A stretch of DNA of 64,000 nucleotides from Psoroptes ovis (taxonomy: Eukaryota > Arthropoda > Arachnida > Sarcoptiformes > Psoroptidae). The translations under genes were made by a program, and so were the position numbers. This document shows, piece by piece, positions 47,179 through 60,807 of this stretch. The notes under the pieces were generated by a model. That model made no database searches and was not told the origin of the DNA. It was given only the letters and a program-made list of their open reading frames with translations. Within the stretch, counting starts at the first letter, position 1, and each line of letters begins with the position of its first letter. The stretch spans positions 4,401,501 through 4,465,500 of the forward strand of contig PQWQ01000003.1 of assembly GCA_002943765.1 (NCBI GenBank). The letters run 5' to 3'.

Positions 47179-47957
47179 AAGCTACATTTTCTCCTTCAAA
47201 TGCAAACAAACAAACAAACAAGCACCAATCTTATAATCATCATTTCAGAGCATCTTAACAAATTATCAGCTTTAAAATATCTTTGAATTGTTGAAGACTA
47301 TACAGACTTAGCGAATGCTTAAGCTTATGATTAACTTTTATTGTTTTTAAAGCAGAAAAAAATAAGAAATTAATTCAAAAGAAAATTGATGATAATCTCC
47401 ATCAAATAAATGAATGAATTGAATTGAAAATGTCTAAATTTCATTGTTAATTCAATGCAATGAATGACCCATCCTTGAAAATGTACAATATTTCGATGAT
47501 AAATGATAATAAAATTTCTAATTCAAATGGTCAAATGGTGTTATTTTCTTTCTTTAAGAAAATTAGAAATAATTTCTTAGACATCCGTTTACATTCTTAT
47601 TGTTCTTTTTACATTCTTATTCTACCTCTGAGCTGTGCTGTGTGCTGTGCTGTATTGTGGTTTGAAAATCATCAAATTCGCTGTGGAATTCCACAATGAA
47701 TTCGCATAATGATTATGCATTGTATGATGCTGCATGTGTTGATGATTTATCAAGGTGTTAATGTGTGTGTTTGAGCTTATAGAAAGCTTGAAAAGCTTCA
47801 AACAAAGGTGATTTCAATGCGTGCTTTAGAATAATAATAATTTGATTAGATTATTTGGTAACAAGGTCTTTGAAATTACAATTACAATTAAGATTATTGT
47901 TAATATCGTTAACACACTGTGTAATTATGATGCGTGGGCTCTCTATGTGAAACAATA

Positions 47958-48040
47958 TTAGGTTGTCCGAAAAGTTTTTGCCGATTTTCAAATGTTTTTG
48001 CCAATTAGTAAATTGGCAAAAACTTTCAGGACAACCTAAT
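47958..48040. mobile_element. MITE, family 1B, near-perfect hairpin
   Basis: TTAGGTTGTCCGAAAAGTTT with TTGCCGATTTTC on the left; AATTGGCAAAAACTTTCAGG with ACAACCTAA on the right. An inner inverted repeat (TTTTTGCCAATT / AATTGGCAAAAA) is perfect. Confidence 0.87.
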
Positions 48041-50099
48041 AATAATAATAAATTATTAATCATTTTACCTTGTTTTTTGGCTCTTATTAATATTATGATT
48101 ATGATGATCATCATCGTTTATTTATTTCAAAGTGAATTATGATTTATTTTTGTTGAAATTGTTGCTTTGGCCATTACTCTGCTGCATTGATTTTAATTTA
48201 AATTTTTCTGATTTTTTTCGATTTTCTTAAAGATTTTTTCAAGATTTTGCTTTGAAAATGAAAAACATTGAATCAGTCAATATTACATACTTATAACCTG
48301 TCATTAATTATTCGATTTTTTGCTTCAAAGAAAATAATAATAATATAAATGATGACATGTGATAATAATAAATGATGGCCCAAAGGTAATTCTGGAACCA
48401 AAAATTTAACTATTATGTAACAAACAAACAAATTATTGTTCATTTCAAAGATAAATAATTCTTATATAATTATTAGATTTGTCTAAAATCAAGGTGGACA
48501 AAGATATATATATTTTACCTGTCAACAACAATCGAATCGAATCTGTAATAGTTATAATTATTAAATGATTATTATTTTTGGCAATATTTTTTAAGATGAA
48601 ATATTTTGATCTCTTAATTTAAAAAATTACATTTGAAAAAATTTGAAAAATTTGAAAATATTGTATAATCTTTATTATGAGGTAAAAACCTTCAGAAATT
48701 TTTAAAATGTATTTTCGCATGTTTATGATGTATCTCCATACCCTCTTAAATACTTGAGAATATACCTGATTATTATTTACAAATTACTTTACTGATGATT
48801 ATTGATTGATTGATCAATTGAAATTGAAAATTTTTCCAAATTTTCAAAATTTTCAAATGTGAAATCGATTTGATAAGGTCAACAACAACGACAACAACAA
48901 CCAGTAAGTAAGTATAAGTAATCATCAATAATTTACAAGTATTGATTATTATTATTTGTTTAAAACACTTAAACTTTCAATTATCGACTTGTTTTCTATG
49001 GTTGTCATTCGGGTTGTGAAATGTCGATCGATTCTGATGATTATAATGATGATGATAATGGTCAATAATGGTAGAATTCGTTAGGCCTTAAGGTTAAGGC
49101 CTTATCCACCAGTAAATTGCTTTACATCATTGATTTTTTCAAAAATACCTTAAAATACCTGTGTGTGGACCTTTGAATTGAACTTAAAAGGTAACTAAAC
49201 CAAATCAAATTGATTTTTTTGGGAGGAAATTGTTTGAATAAATTCTTATTTCTTCGAAATGAAAAATGAAAAAGGACATATGTCAATTGATCGATGGAAA
49301 TTGGTCAAAAACCCTGGAAAAAATACTGGAAAATGAATGCGATACCACGTCATTTGTATATGTGATGACCATGACGAATTATCGTTATCATTTGTACCTT
49401 GTTGGATTCAAAATTTTTACAAATTTTTCCAAAATTCGTTCCAGTTGATTCATGTTGAATTGATTTTTATTTATTTAAAAGATTTTTTTTTTCAGGGTGA
49501 CAATAATTTACAAATTTTCAAATTTTCAAAAATTCAAAATGTCATGTGTTTATGTGTGTTTCATGTGTTTCATATTGAAACCCATTTACACAGATATCAC
49601 AAGACACAGATATCACAGACCCATTGAATCGCATATATCGGCCCCTTGGACCATATGTTTGCTTTGGTAAACAAATGGCCAATTTCTTCGGCCTCTTTGG
49701 GCCTCGATTTGGATCATCATCTTTATATTCATCTTATGAAATCAAATTTGTTTTTTCCAACAAATTGTGGTCATTTTTTTTCGAATTATTTGTACTAATC
49801 AAGATCTAATAAGGTCACGATTTGTGAATCACAAAAGAATCGCAGAAAAAATCTGATAATAATTATTGTTGCACTAAGAAGGTGTACCATAGGCCTATAC
49901 CATAGGATCTTGGCCAAAATAATTTCTGATGGTGATGGTGGTAAATAGTGATTATCATCAAATTATCAGCCAATTATTGATGAATTTTTTTTAAATTTGA
50001 TTATTATTTGACATAATATCACGATTTCGATCAATTCAACTATTCGACAATTTAACGCTTCTAGCGTAGTAAATCAAATTTGATTTTTAGAGATAATAT

Positions 50100-50183
50100 T
50101 TAGGTGGTTATCCGAAAAGTTTATTCGGCTTAATCAATTGAATTGTTTGAGAAAACCGGCCAAAACTTTTCGGACAACCTAAT
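50100..50183 (-). mobile_element. MITE, family 1A
   Basis: TTAGGTGGTTATCCGAAAAG with a small insertion at the left end; the right end CCAAAACTTTTCGGACAACC is intact. Confidence 0.83.
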
Positions 50184-50233
50184 ATATTTTTGATATTTCA
50201 AATTAAATATAAATTATATATTTTTTTCTGTGT

Positions 50234-50647
50234 TTATAAGGTAAACACGTATAGATAAAGAAATTCCTCTTTGAGTGATTTGACTTTGATATTTTTGATT
50301 ACATTGAATTGGTTTGAAATGAAAATATTCACAAAAACACCGCCAACAGGTGAGATATCACCGAAAAAACACCGATTTTGAAAATTTGAAAAGATCACGA
50401 ATTCTTCATGAAATAATTGATCGCTTGCTTGGCAACAATACATTTTGTTTGTTATCACAAGTAGGCCAGTAGCCCATAAATCCGGTACCGATGATTCAAT
50501 GACCAATGAAAAATTGAACAATTGACCATTGACTATTGGTCGTCGATTTGGTTGCTTTCGAATGAACCTTTCGATGAACAGATTGTCAGTATTTTTGACC
50601 ATTAATTTCGTATGAAAATTCAGATCAATTGAACAATCAGTTATCAT
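50234..50647 (-). CDS. Weak hypothetical ORF
   Basis: A 137-codon frame with an ATG at 50647-50645. It is one of the longest frames in a non-coding stretch, and its composition (Cys, Trp, Pro, Gly all present) is more protein-like than neighbouring chance frames. No domain, signal peptide or homolog is recognised. It could be a real small gene, a decayed exon or chance. Confidence 0.22.
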   Translation of the reverse strand: MITDCSIDLNFHTKLMVKNTDNLFIERFIRKQPNRRPIVNGQLFNFSLVIESSVPDLWATGLLVITNKMYCCQASDQLFHEEFVIFSNFQNRCFFGDISPVGGVFVNIFISNQFNVIKNIKVKSLKEEFLYLYVFTL

Positions 50648-53600
50648 AAATTAATTTTTGAAAAATTTGAAAATATTCCAAATAACCAATGGTGATATAT
50701 TGTGAAAAATATTCAATTCTATTCAATTATCATAAATAAATAAGTATCAATTGAAATTCGGGTTTTATTCATTGAAAATCAATGATTTCAAACCATTTTA
50801 TGTGTGGAAAATATAATTGACTTTTGAATAGATTGATATTTTGTACCCTATAGGAACCCATTTTGATGATGACAGTTTTTCGAGTGTATTCAAATTTCAA
50901 TGTTTTCAACAAATTTCAAATTTAAAATACTGCTCAATTTCGAAACAGAAGTCACAAAAGTCAACAAAAAGTCACGGCTAATAATCATTTGGATAATTTA
51001 AAATAATCATAGGCATATAACTTACCATCTCGAAGGGCTATACTCAAAATATACTCAAGTTCCTAGTTAACTTTAAGCTAATGTCAAGGTACAATGGGCC
51101 AAGTTGAAGTTAAATTGGTCAATCAAATGGCAAAACGAAACAATAATTGTCAATTTATTCAAGAAAATAATTTCGGAATCAAAACTACTAAAATTACAAT
51201 TAAATGAAGGCTATAGAAATTGTCAATCGTTTATTTTTTGCCGAGTGATTTGTCCATGGCGGCGACAAATGTGTCTCCGTATAATATCACACCAACCATT
51301 GTTATGTTGAGGTGTGATGGTGACAACTTTCAACAAGCTTGAAAGCTGAATCTTAATTTTGAAAAATTCAAAATTCAAAGTTCAATTGAATTCATTTAAA
51401 ATTTTGAATTGAAATTTCAAAATTTTGAATTGAATTCAATTCAATTCAAAACCTTTGAATAATTTTGACAGAAGCCATTCGAAACTCATTATTATTGCTT
51501 GAAATTGTACCGAATTTGTTTTTTTGAAAATTTCTTCGGAACAAGACCTCGTATAGTTTGATTTGATTGATTTTCGTTGTTCTTTCGATTCAATTTGCAA
51601 GAAAATTTGCAAAATTTATATGAGCGACAATGAATATGTTTCGATTCAAAAATCAATTCAACAATTCCATGATTGAAAATGTGATTATCGTTTTGCCATT
51701 CACAAAGCATAGGTGCAGCAACAGCAGCAACAACAAATGGTCGTAAGGTAATAGACCTTACGAAAAATCACACAATTAGCCACATTGTTGATCATGAACC
51801 TTGTTATTTAAAGGTGTTTCGAGCTTCATTTACTTTGGGTTTTTTTCTTAAGTGATTATCATCACCTGCTCATCATTATGATCATCATCATCATTTTGGC
51901 ACAAATCACAGGTCATTTTGTTAATGATTCAAAGAATTTGTTTCATTTCACAGATTTTCACACACAAAAAAACTATTGATGATCATTCTTTGTAAGGCTA
52001 TAGACTTGAACAATTTGCAAAAAATTGACAACAGTCTATGATATGAATAAAGAACAATTTCAATTAGCAGTGAAATCGAGCTTTAGTCTGAAATTGCTTA
52101 TTCATGTATTTTCAATGTTTTTAAAAAACACGTCTTTCTAAAATAAATTTCAATTTCAAAAATTGTTCATAGGTCAACCCGTTGCATTTTATTTTATTTT
52201 ATTTACAGTCGGTGTACAAAGCACATTTCTGGCTTTGAGATTCTAAATATTCACACGTTTTCCTATCTAAATGCCATAAGATGTTCATGAGAATTTTCTC
52301 ATAAATCTATCAGAAACAAAAAAATAAATAAATCAATTGATTTATAATTCATTCATCTATTTATTTTCATTTACATTCAAAATAACGATACACAATAAAT
52401 TTTCAAATAAGTTTTATGATTTTGTTCATCGTGTGTACATTCCATAAATACATTGAAATATTGTTTACACAAAGAAAAAAAGCCAAAAACAATTAATCTA
52501 ATTGTAAAATCGAATGTCAATACAATTAAATACGAAATAAATGAATGAATGATTGGATTGAATTGAATTGAATTGAATTGAAATGATTTAAATATAAGCA
52601 GCCAATGTGTATAATCGAAATGTATTTTCATCCATTTTGACCAGAAAAAAGTGTAGGCAGTTTTATAATTAATTTTAAATGAATTCTCTTCAATATTCAT
52701 TCATTTATCTCGATTTTGAGTGGGCATTTTGCACACCTGTATGTGTGTATGTGAAGCGTAGATTTATGTATAATCTCATACACATATCAATAATCTTCAA
52801 TGGAAAACAAATGGAAGAAAATGTAAATTTTCATTTTACTTTTAGCTTCAGCCAAAATTGCAAACATTTCAAATACATTTCAAATAATAAAACAAATAAA
52901 CTTATTTATTTTTTGAATAATAAATGAATATTTTGTATTTGTATCTGTGCTGTATGTGTGACAAATCAACGATTGTGAATTGATTTTTCAAGATTTGTGT
53001 TCAAACTTGAGTAATATATTATGTTATGTCTTATATTCATTGGTTTAAATCACCTTAGATTGATGATGATGATGATGATGATGATATGGGTAAATTGGTA
53101 TTTTGTATTTGTATTATTTACTTGGTTAGCCATTACTTGGTTTTGGTTATGTGGCCATCAAGAAAATTAATTAACAATCACCTTCCAAGGTATTTGGTCT
53201 TGTGTTTTTTTCCCATTCATTTCTAATCAGCAGAAAAATAAGAGGAGAAATAAGATTCATAACTTGCTTGCTCTCTGCATGATGGGTGCCATCAAGCATC
53301 CATCACGCAAGTAGCATCTGAAAAACACTGCACTCTGAGCAAAATCAATTGATTTTAATTGAATTATAATTTTGTTTCTTAGGAAGAAATATTCAAAGAA
53401 ATGAAATAAGAAAAAATAATTTCAGTTTATGCACAGAGTCTATGGCCTTATATTTTTGCTCTGAATCTCGAAATGAAATAATTCAAGAAATCAACCAAGA
53501 TTTCTGTATTTTATTCCAACACATTCATTAATCTTGTGTTGATTTTTATTTATTTCATTTTATCAAATGATTAAAATCAAGTGAAAATGATTAAAATGAA

Positions 53601-53682
53601 TTAGGCTGTCTGAAAAGTTCATTCGGCTTAATCACAATAGAATTCCTCATGAAAATCGGCCAGAACTTTTCGGACAACCTAA
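53601..53682 (-). mobile_element. MITE, family 1A
   Basis: TTAGGCTGTCTGAAAAGTTC ... CCAGAACTTTTCGGACAACC with AA at the end. Very similar to the copy 500 bp downstream. Confidence 0.87.
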
Positions 53683-54109
53683 TATATTTTCCATTCTAAA
53701 AATAGCAAAATTCCTCTGAATTTTTGCAATTTTCAAAATTGATTTAATTGATTATCTTTTGATTAATTTATTTTAGTTGAATTTTTCAAATGAAATTTTG
53801 CATACAAAGCAATTTGAACAAATGAAATTTGAACAGGACCAATTTCGAAGAAAAATCCAGTGAATCTAAAGAGCACTGTTGAAAATCAACAGGTGTGAAA
53901 TTTGGAAAAATTTCTCAAAAAACTTTCAAATCATCATAACACATTGACCAATGATGATGATGATGATGATAATTGATCAACAACACACACACACTCTCTG
54001 CCAATTTGACAGCTCAATAATTTTGATTTCAATTCATTTTTTGACTTGTTTATTTGGGTAAAATTGATTTATATTTGATTATTGGTCATTTTTTTTGCTT
54101 TGTTTTCTA

Positions 54110-54194
54110 TTAGGCTGTTGTCCGAAAAGTTCATTCGGCTTAATCACAATAGAGTTGCTCATGAAAACCGGTCAAAACTTTTCGGACAGCCTGA
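54110..54194 (-). mobile_element. MITE, family 1A
   Basis: TTAGGCTGTTGTCCGAAAAG (3-bp insertion in the end) ... TCAAAACTTTTCGGACAGCC. Confidence 0.85.
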
Positions 54195-54715
54195 ATATTT
54201 ACACTCCAAAATAATTAATTACTAATCAAAAAAAAATCAATCATCATGACCATCGAATTGAAGGTCAAAAAAACTAATTTACACTTGACAAATTAATAGC
54301 TGGTCTGGATTGGATCGATGGGTAGGTAGGTGTGTGTGGAGCTACATATTCAAAGGAGAATACTTGTACTTGTCATAATTTTGACCATCATCCATTCTTC
54401 CACCTTCCACCACCTCTTAAAAATGATCAATCATAATCATCATTTTGAAATTAAATTAAATAAAACAACCAAAACAACAATCAAATTTATAATTTTAGAA
54501 ATTTCAAATGATAGTTGTTTGTTGTTGTTGTTGATTAACCAGGGGTTACAACCTTATCAATTTCGATTATTGTTGAAAAATTTTTTTTTTTTAATTTCAA
54601 TTTTGAAAACTTGTTAACATTCGAAGGTATATTAAGGTTGTGTGTGATAGGTGTTGTATAAACACATAAAAATTGATCATTGACAATGAATTGAATATTT
54701 TTCAAATGTAAATAT

Positions 54716-54797
54716 TTGACTGTCCGAAAAGTTCTGGCCGATTTTCATGAGCAACTCTATTGTGATTAAGCCGAATGAACTTTTCGGACAACCTAAT
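54716..54797 (+). mobile_element. MITE, family 1A
   Basis: TTTGACTGTCCGAAAAGTTC, interior GGCCGATTTTCATGAGCAAC, right end GAACTTTTCGGACAACCTAA. Confidence 0.87.
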
Positions 54798-55361
54798 GTT
54801 TAATATTTACAAATACATAAAAATTGAATTGTTTGATAATCATCAAAGACACTTTGAATCACTTTGATTTTGAAAAAACACTTGAATTTTAAATTTAGCG
54901 CCGAAAATCTCAAAAATCAAAATATCGGAATCGTTTTCTTTATATTTTCTTCGATCGAATGTTTTTTGATATCATAATTCATTTCGAAAAATTCGAAATT
55001 TGACATTTGAAATAAATGTAAATACTTTTGAATTTAATAAGAATGGATACGATTAATCAAATCGATTGAATTATCATCGTTTTAAATTTGATGTGTCGAT
55101 GTGTGGTCATATTTAATACCTGAAAAATATGGATTAATAATTCGCGAGAAATTTTTCGAAAAATTTCGAAAAACATCCCGGAACTCGTAAAATATTTTTC
55201 AATGAATGAATTTGAAAAAAATTATGAAAAATTACCCAGGTGTCAGGTTCAAAAAAAAAGCAAAAAAATTATCATCTATTTAACACATTCTATAGCCTTA
55301 TATCAACCTTTTAAATTTTTTTTGAAAAGTGAATCGGATCTAATATGTATGTTTATCGAAA

Positions 55362-55382
55362 ACACACACACACACACACACA
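55362..55382. repeat. (AC)n microsatellite
   Basis: About 20 bp of CACACA. Confidence 0.88.
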
Positions 55383-56235
55383 AAATCTTTATAAATTAAG
55401 ATGTCAAAATCTAATTTGGTGATTGACATTCGAAAAATGGCAACATGCTGGGGTAAAATACACAAAATATATCTTTGGCAATTTATGACGAATGATGATT
55501 TTAGAAATCAAATGGATTTTCAATGGATTTCATTTGAGTCCAATTGAATTGTCTGAAAAATGTTTAAATAGCACGCAATTTCCAGCCATAGTTTTAGCAT
55601 GATGAGGTGTAAGACCTTTGAAGATTTCAATGTAATTTGAATGGCAGCAATAATTTAAATCGAAATTGAAAATTGTAAAAATTACAATTTTTTAAAAAAA
55701 ATTTAAAATGAAATTTTCTACTTAAGAAGATTATAGTTTGAGCCATTCATTATATGGACTCAAATAGTAATTCGGACTAATAGTGACTAATTTGGCGAAG
55801 AAGATATTTAAGTATAATTTATTGCAACAAGCAAACAACAACAACAATCATCTAATCTAATCGGTGTGTGCAATACCACATCGATTAGTCTCTGTAATAT
55901 CATTAAGATTATAGAAAAATATGAAATATTTTCACGAAAATTTCAAGAATGATAATTCTCATGTCAAATTATCATTCGAAAATTAATGAGAAATTAGCGT
56001 GATCAGTGTTCGAGAATCAATGGAATGTAATTTGAAATTTGAAATTTGAAAATCATTTCCCCAGAAAACCACAGGCCAATATGTTCACCGTTAACAAATA
56101 CTTGAAAGGTTGTATGGCTGGTCACAGGTAATTGTGCAAGATTGGAGAGAGGTCAAAAATTTTAAAATTTGAAAATCTATCGGAATTATTTGATTTTAAT
56201 ATTCTTGTAATTTATTATTAGATTTACTCATAAAT

Positions 56236-57822
56236 TCAACGTTTCAAATTTTGAAAAAATGGATGTGAAACAATTTGATCGATTGTAGCACGTTGCGATG
56301 ATTGAATTGATAACATTCGATCAAGACAATCACGACAATTAAATGATAATCGATAATTATAATTTCGTAACTTTCGTTCGATTCGTTTTGTATAAATTTT
56401 CGTATAAATCATTTGTGCATAATATGAATCATTCAATCGATCAATTGATGAACTAATCATTGATGATGGTTCAAATATTTGTTTTAGTTCATTTAAACGT
56501 TCATGTTTTGTTTGATTATTGAGATTATTGTTATTATTGGATACAATCAAATTCAATGGATAATAGCCATGTAATGAATAGAATATGCAAACACCCAGGG
56601 CCCATACATCACTTTTATAGCCACAATATGGTCGAATCATTTTGAGATTTTTTTTCATATAAAAATAATATGATCGTAATATTTCTGGTGACATGTATAT
56701 GGATGTACCGGCTGGTTTAATAAATATTTCCGTATCATATTGATATTCATTATCAACGATTGTACTAAGACCAAAATCACATAGCTTAATTTGATAATCA
56801 AAACATTTATTACGATAATATCGACGATAATGATTTGATATATTTGATATTGTTGCTGTGGAACAACGATGTAAAAGAATATTACTTAATTTAATATCAC
56901 GATGTACAATATGTAAATCATGCATATATTTAATTGCATTAATTACTTTGGAAAATATTTGTCTACAAATTTGTTCGTTTAAACGTGAATATTTTTTCAA
57001 ATATTGACTCAATGTTCGAGAATTTGCCAATTCCATAACGATAAAATAACATTTGAATGATCGTTGATCACCACAATCATCAATATTGCATTCATTTTCA
57101 AAACAATCAATCAATTTGATTATATTTTCATGTTCACGTAATTGTTTCATAATATTTATTTCATTTAAATATTTTGAATATATTTTCATTGTTAAATTAT
57201 TAATTTTTTGTTGATTATTATCATCATCATTCGATGTTGCTGTGGCTGTTGTAATAATTTTACATGCATATTTCACATTGCCACATTCAATACGATACAC
57301 TGAACCGAAACCACCTTTAGCTATGAACCAATCGCTGATATTGCATTGATAGCTTTTTTCGAGTAAACATTTTTCATAAATTTTTTCCATTAATAATCGA
57401 TTATCATCGATTAATTTATCATTGTTAATGTTTTTGTTTGAATCTGGTCAATGATCGAATATTTAATCGTATGGAAAGATTATCAAATTTGAATTATTTC
57501 AAATCGAATACTTACGATGATCCGAATCGTATTTATTACGATTCGAATTGGATAAATTAATCGATTTCAAACGATCATATATTTGATTAATGTTTGCATC
57601 TAATGTCCGATGTGGTTTACGTGTTTTACCACTGTTGTTATTACCAACAGGTGTAGATGTTGGCGGTCGAACATTAATCATTGATGATGATGATGATTTG
57701 ATGCAATTCACTGCATTCGATTGCTGCATATTACCTTGGTTTGACTGGTCAAAATTTGGACAAAACTCTCCCGAAAAACTCAAAAATTCATCAATAAATT
57801 TCAATTTCAATCGAATTTTCAT
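56236..57822 (-). CDS. Serine/threonine protein kinase (2 exons)
   Basis: Exon 1 (57822-57516) and exon 2 (57443-56236) are joined by a 72-bp phase-1 intron (C|GTAAGT, CCAG acceptor), giving 504 residues. Residues 1-120 are polar and Asn/Ser-rich. The kinase domain has all core residues: glycine loop Gly-Gly-Phe-Gly (146-149), Lys164, alpha-C Glu197, His-Arg-Asp with Asp285 and Lys287/Asn290, Asp-Phe-Gly starting at 325, Ser-Pro-Glu (354-356) and Asp381. It should therefore be active. A ~25-residue Asn/Arg/Tyr-rich insert sits between the catalytic loop and Asp-Phe-Gly, and the segment after Ser-Pro-Glu is also extended. Overall form is CAMK-like (Asp-Val-Trp-Ala-Leu-Gly); no subfamily is assigned. 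AATAAA on the minus strand (56216-56211) lies 20 bp past the stop. Confidence 0.88.
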
Positions 57823-58670
57823 GGCAATTTATGCCAATTCAAACCTATAGCCTTTGATAATAATTAAACCTTTAATTTAATTTTTGAATTTTTTGGGAAA
57901 ATTTCCTTGGAAATTAAATCAAATCAAAGAAACCCAGCGAAATCCAATTAAACAAAAAGCTTTCCATTCAATTTCAATTCATTGAATTTTGCTTCCCTTG
58001 AAATTGTTATTTCAAAATTTTGAAATTGCAAATAATTCAATTCAAATCAAATCAAATCAACACATGTTCTCGGCCGAGACAATTGATTCGGGGACCAACA
58101 AAATTCAATTGAAATTGAATAATCGGGGGTGCGAAATCCATTAAAATAACTATTCAAAAGCTTGAAAAATGATCAAATGTCACACATTTAATGTGTGGCG
58201 GTTGGTGATAAGAGGTTTTGGGCTTTGATTAAAAATCTATAACCTGCAAAACTTCACTTTGAAATCATTGTGAAAACAAACAATCAAATAATAATAATAA
58301 GTGGTTTCAATTGTCGATTACGAACAATAAATGAACCAATAAACCTAAAGAAATAAAACATTTTTTCCAAAAATGTAAAAATATTTGTGCCTTAAAATAT
58401 TTGTAAATAATAATAATAATAACATTTGTTTTCCCTCTTCGATTCGATACCTTTTCAAATTTCACCTTTAAATTATTCACTGAATTTAAAGGTGTTCATT
58501 GGTCATTGAAATATGTGTCATTTTCGCTCCTTTATTCAATTCTTTTGGGCAAAATATGAATAAATAAATAAAAGATTTCAATCAATTGTTTAGTGTGTAT
58601 TGATTGAGTTTGATTGCCGAACAACGGTTTGTTTTTTAGATTGAATTTTTCAAATAAATAAATAATACAC

Positions 58671-58791
58671 GGTTTCAAGTTTTAATTCGTAGTTTTAAAA
58701 TTAATTTTCGTAGTTTTGAATTCAATTTCGAACAATGAAATTACGAAATTCAATTTTAAAACTACGAATAAAAACTTTAAACCTTGTAGTA
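58671..58791. repeat. Foldback element, family 3, best-preserved copy
   Basis: The left arm GGTTTCAAGTTTTAATTCG plus TAGTTTTAAAATTAATTTTC is mirrored by AAAACTACGAATAAAAAC and TTTAAACCTTG. About 121 bp. Confidence 0.8.
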
Positions 58792-60221
58792 ATAAGGCAG
58801 CAAATAATCAATGAATGAATCGATGAATGAATGGTACCAAATAAATAAATAAATATATCCACCAATTTATCGGTGGTTTATGCTCCTTTATTTTTACTTT
58901 TGAAAGTCGAAATTGATTTCGATTCGATTGATAACAACAGTGAAATCTGTTTGTGTGAAAAATATTTCATTGTATTTACTTATCAAATGAATAATAACAT
59001 TAGTAGCAACAAACATTGATTGAGCCAAATGGTTTCATTTGAAATTTCAAAAATTAAAATTCAAAGGATGCATTCGATTGGAAATATTTCTCTCATTCAT
59101 TCATTCACGGTTATGGACCGATGGACAACAGATTCACCATAGACATTTTAATGCTTCAATAATTTTGAATGGCACAAGATAGAAATATACCTGAGACCCT
59201 AAGATTTGAGACCCTAAAACTATTGATGATTTCGTTTGCTTAGACACATATTTGAAATGTGGAAAATTTAAAAAAATTTAATGGACTCTTGTGTTTCGCA
59301 TATTTTGATATGTGTATCGAAAACATATGCGATGGTGGTGGTGATTATTTCAAATATTTTGTCCAAGAAAAATGAAAATAAATCTGTGAATCTATGAACT
59401 AATCTTGGCCCATAAAACTTTACTCACGAACCTTTGGCAAACCTTTTGCAAACCTTACTATCAAATCAAAAACTATAAACCTATGAACCAATCGGGTGCA
59501 ATCATGCAGATGCACCTATTTAAAATCATATCATTGTTGTAGTACCCTAATTAAAATTTGGTACTAATCATTTGTAAATGAAATATGTTTACAAATGTTT
59601 CATTTCATTTCATTTCATTCATTTATTTCATCAAACATTTCATACAAACAACAAACAATAATATCATTAATCTCGTATCATTACCGTGTTAAAATATCAT
59701 TGAAATAATCATAATTATTATTATTATTAGCCATCATACGAATGCCATGAAATAATTGACTCGATTCGATTCGATTATTATTCGATGATCATTCATTCAT
59801 ATATCATTATCAGAGAATTATTATCGACAGCCTATCACCTTATTGAATTTTACTTTTGGACAAAAAAAAATAAGAGTGAAATAACACCTTTTTTTTAGTG
59901 ATAATCATTGAGGTTTTAAAATTGGAGGGGTCATAGTTTTTTTAAATTTGTTTTCGAAACCAATTTTTTAAGGTCTACTAGGTCTTAGGCCTAAAAAGGA
60001 TTGCCGACCATTGTTATTATTTTTTGTGTTGAAAAAATTCGTGCACATGAAATGGTCAAATATCAACTAATCATCATCATTATCGTCAACACGATAACTA
60101 ATAACTAATCATGATCATATCAAACAACAAACAACTGCACAACAAATAAATAAGGGTCATTTTGAATTTAATTATATTTTTCAACAAGGTCCGAATGTGT
60201 GTTCGATTTACAGTGATTTAA

Positions 60222-60345
60222 TTCATAAGTTTTAATTCATAATTTTAAAGTTCTATTTCGTAATTTTACAATTGCAAATCACATTGAAAACTACGAAATA
60301 AAACTTTAAAACTCTGAATTAAAACTAAAAACCTAGTATTAATAA
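60222..60345. repeat. Foldback element, family 3
   Basis: AAGTTTTAATTCATAATTTT on the left; AAAACTACGAAATAAAACTT and CTCTGAATTAAAACT on the right. Confidence 0.72.
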
Positions 60346-60724
60346 TACAAGAAACATAACACATGTTTTTCGGAATGTGTTAAACATAATTTCTTATTAT
60401 TTCGGTACCCAAGAAAACCCAAGAAACATTTCAATTTCACCAATTGATTTTTTCAATGAACAAACATATGTTTGTTTGTTTGTTCGTCGTAACACATTAC
60501 TTGTTGGTTATAACTTGTTTATTATTTGTTTGTCAATGAAAATGAAAAAAAAATGTAAATAAATTCCAATCAAATGTCATGGACTAGATTTCAAATTTTT
60601 CAGAATTCAAATACAAGGAAAAATGAATGATTTATGACCATTCACACAAGACCTAAAAGCCTTAAGACTTCTAGGACTTGGAAATATCAAATCTAAGCTC
60701 GAAAATCTTAATAAAATTCAAATA

Positions 60725-60807
60725 TTAGATTGTCCGGAAAATTTTTTGCCGATTATATCGTAGGAAATCATAAGAAAATCGGCAAGAACTTATCGGACAG
60801 CCTAATA
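60725..60807. mobile_element. MITE, family 1B
   Basis: TTAGATTGTCCGGAAAATTT with GCCGATTATATCGTAGGAAA; right arm AAATCGGCAAGAACTTATCG and GACAGCCTAA. Confidence 0.86.

Larger units (their letters stand above)
47179..56235. other. Mostly non-coding with MITEs
   Basis: Family 1 elements at 47958, 50100, 53601, 54110 and 54716; a (CA)n run at 55362-55382. One minus-strand frame (50234-50647) is listed as a weak ORF. No other exon is supported. Confidence 0.5.
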
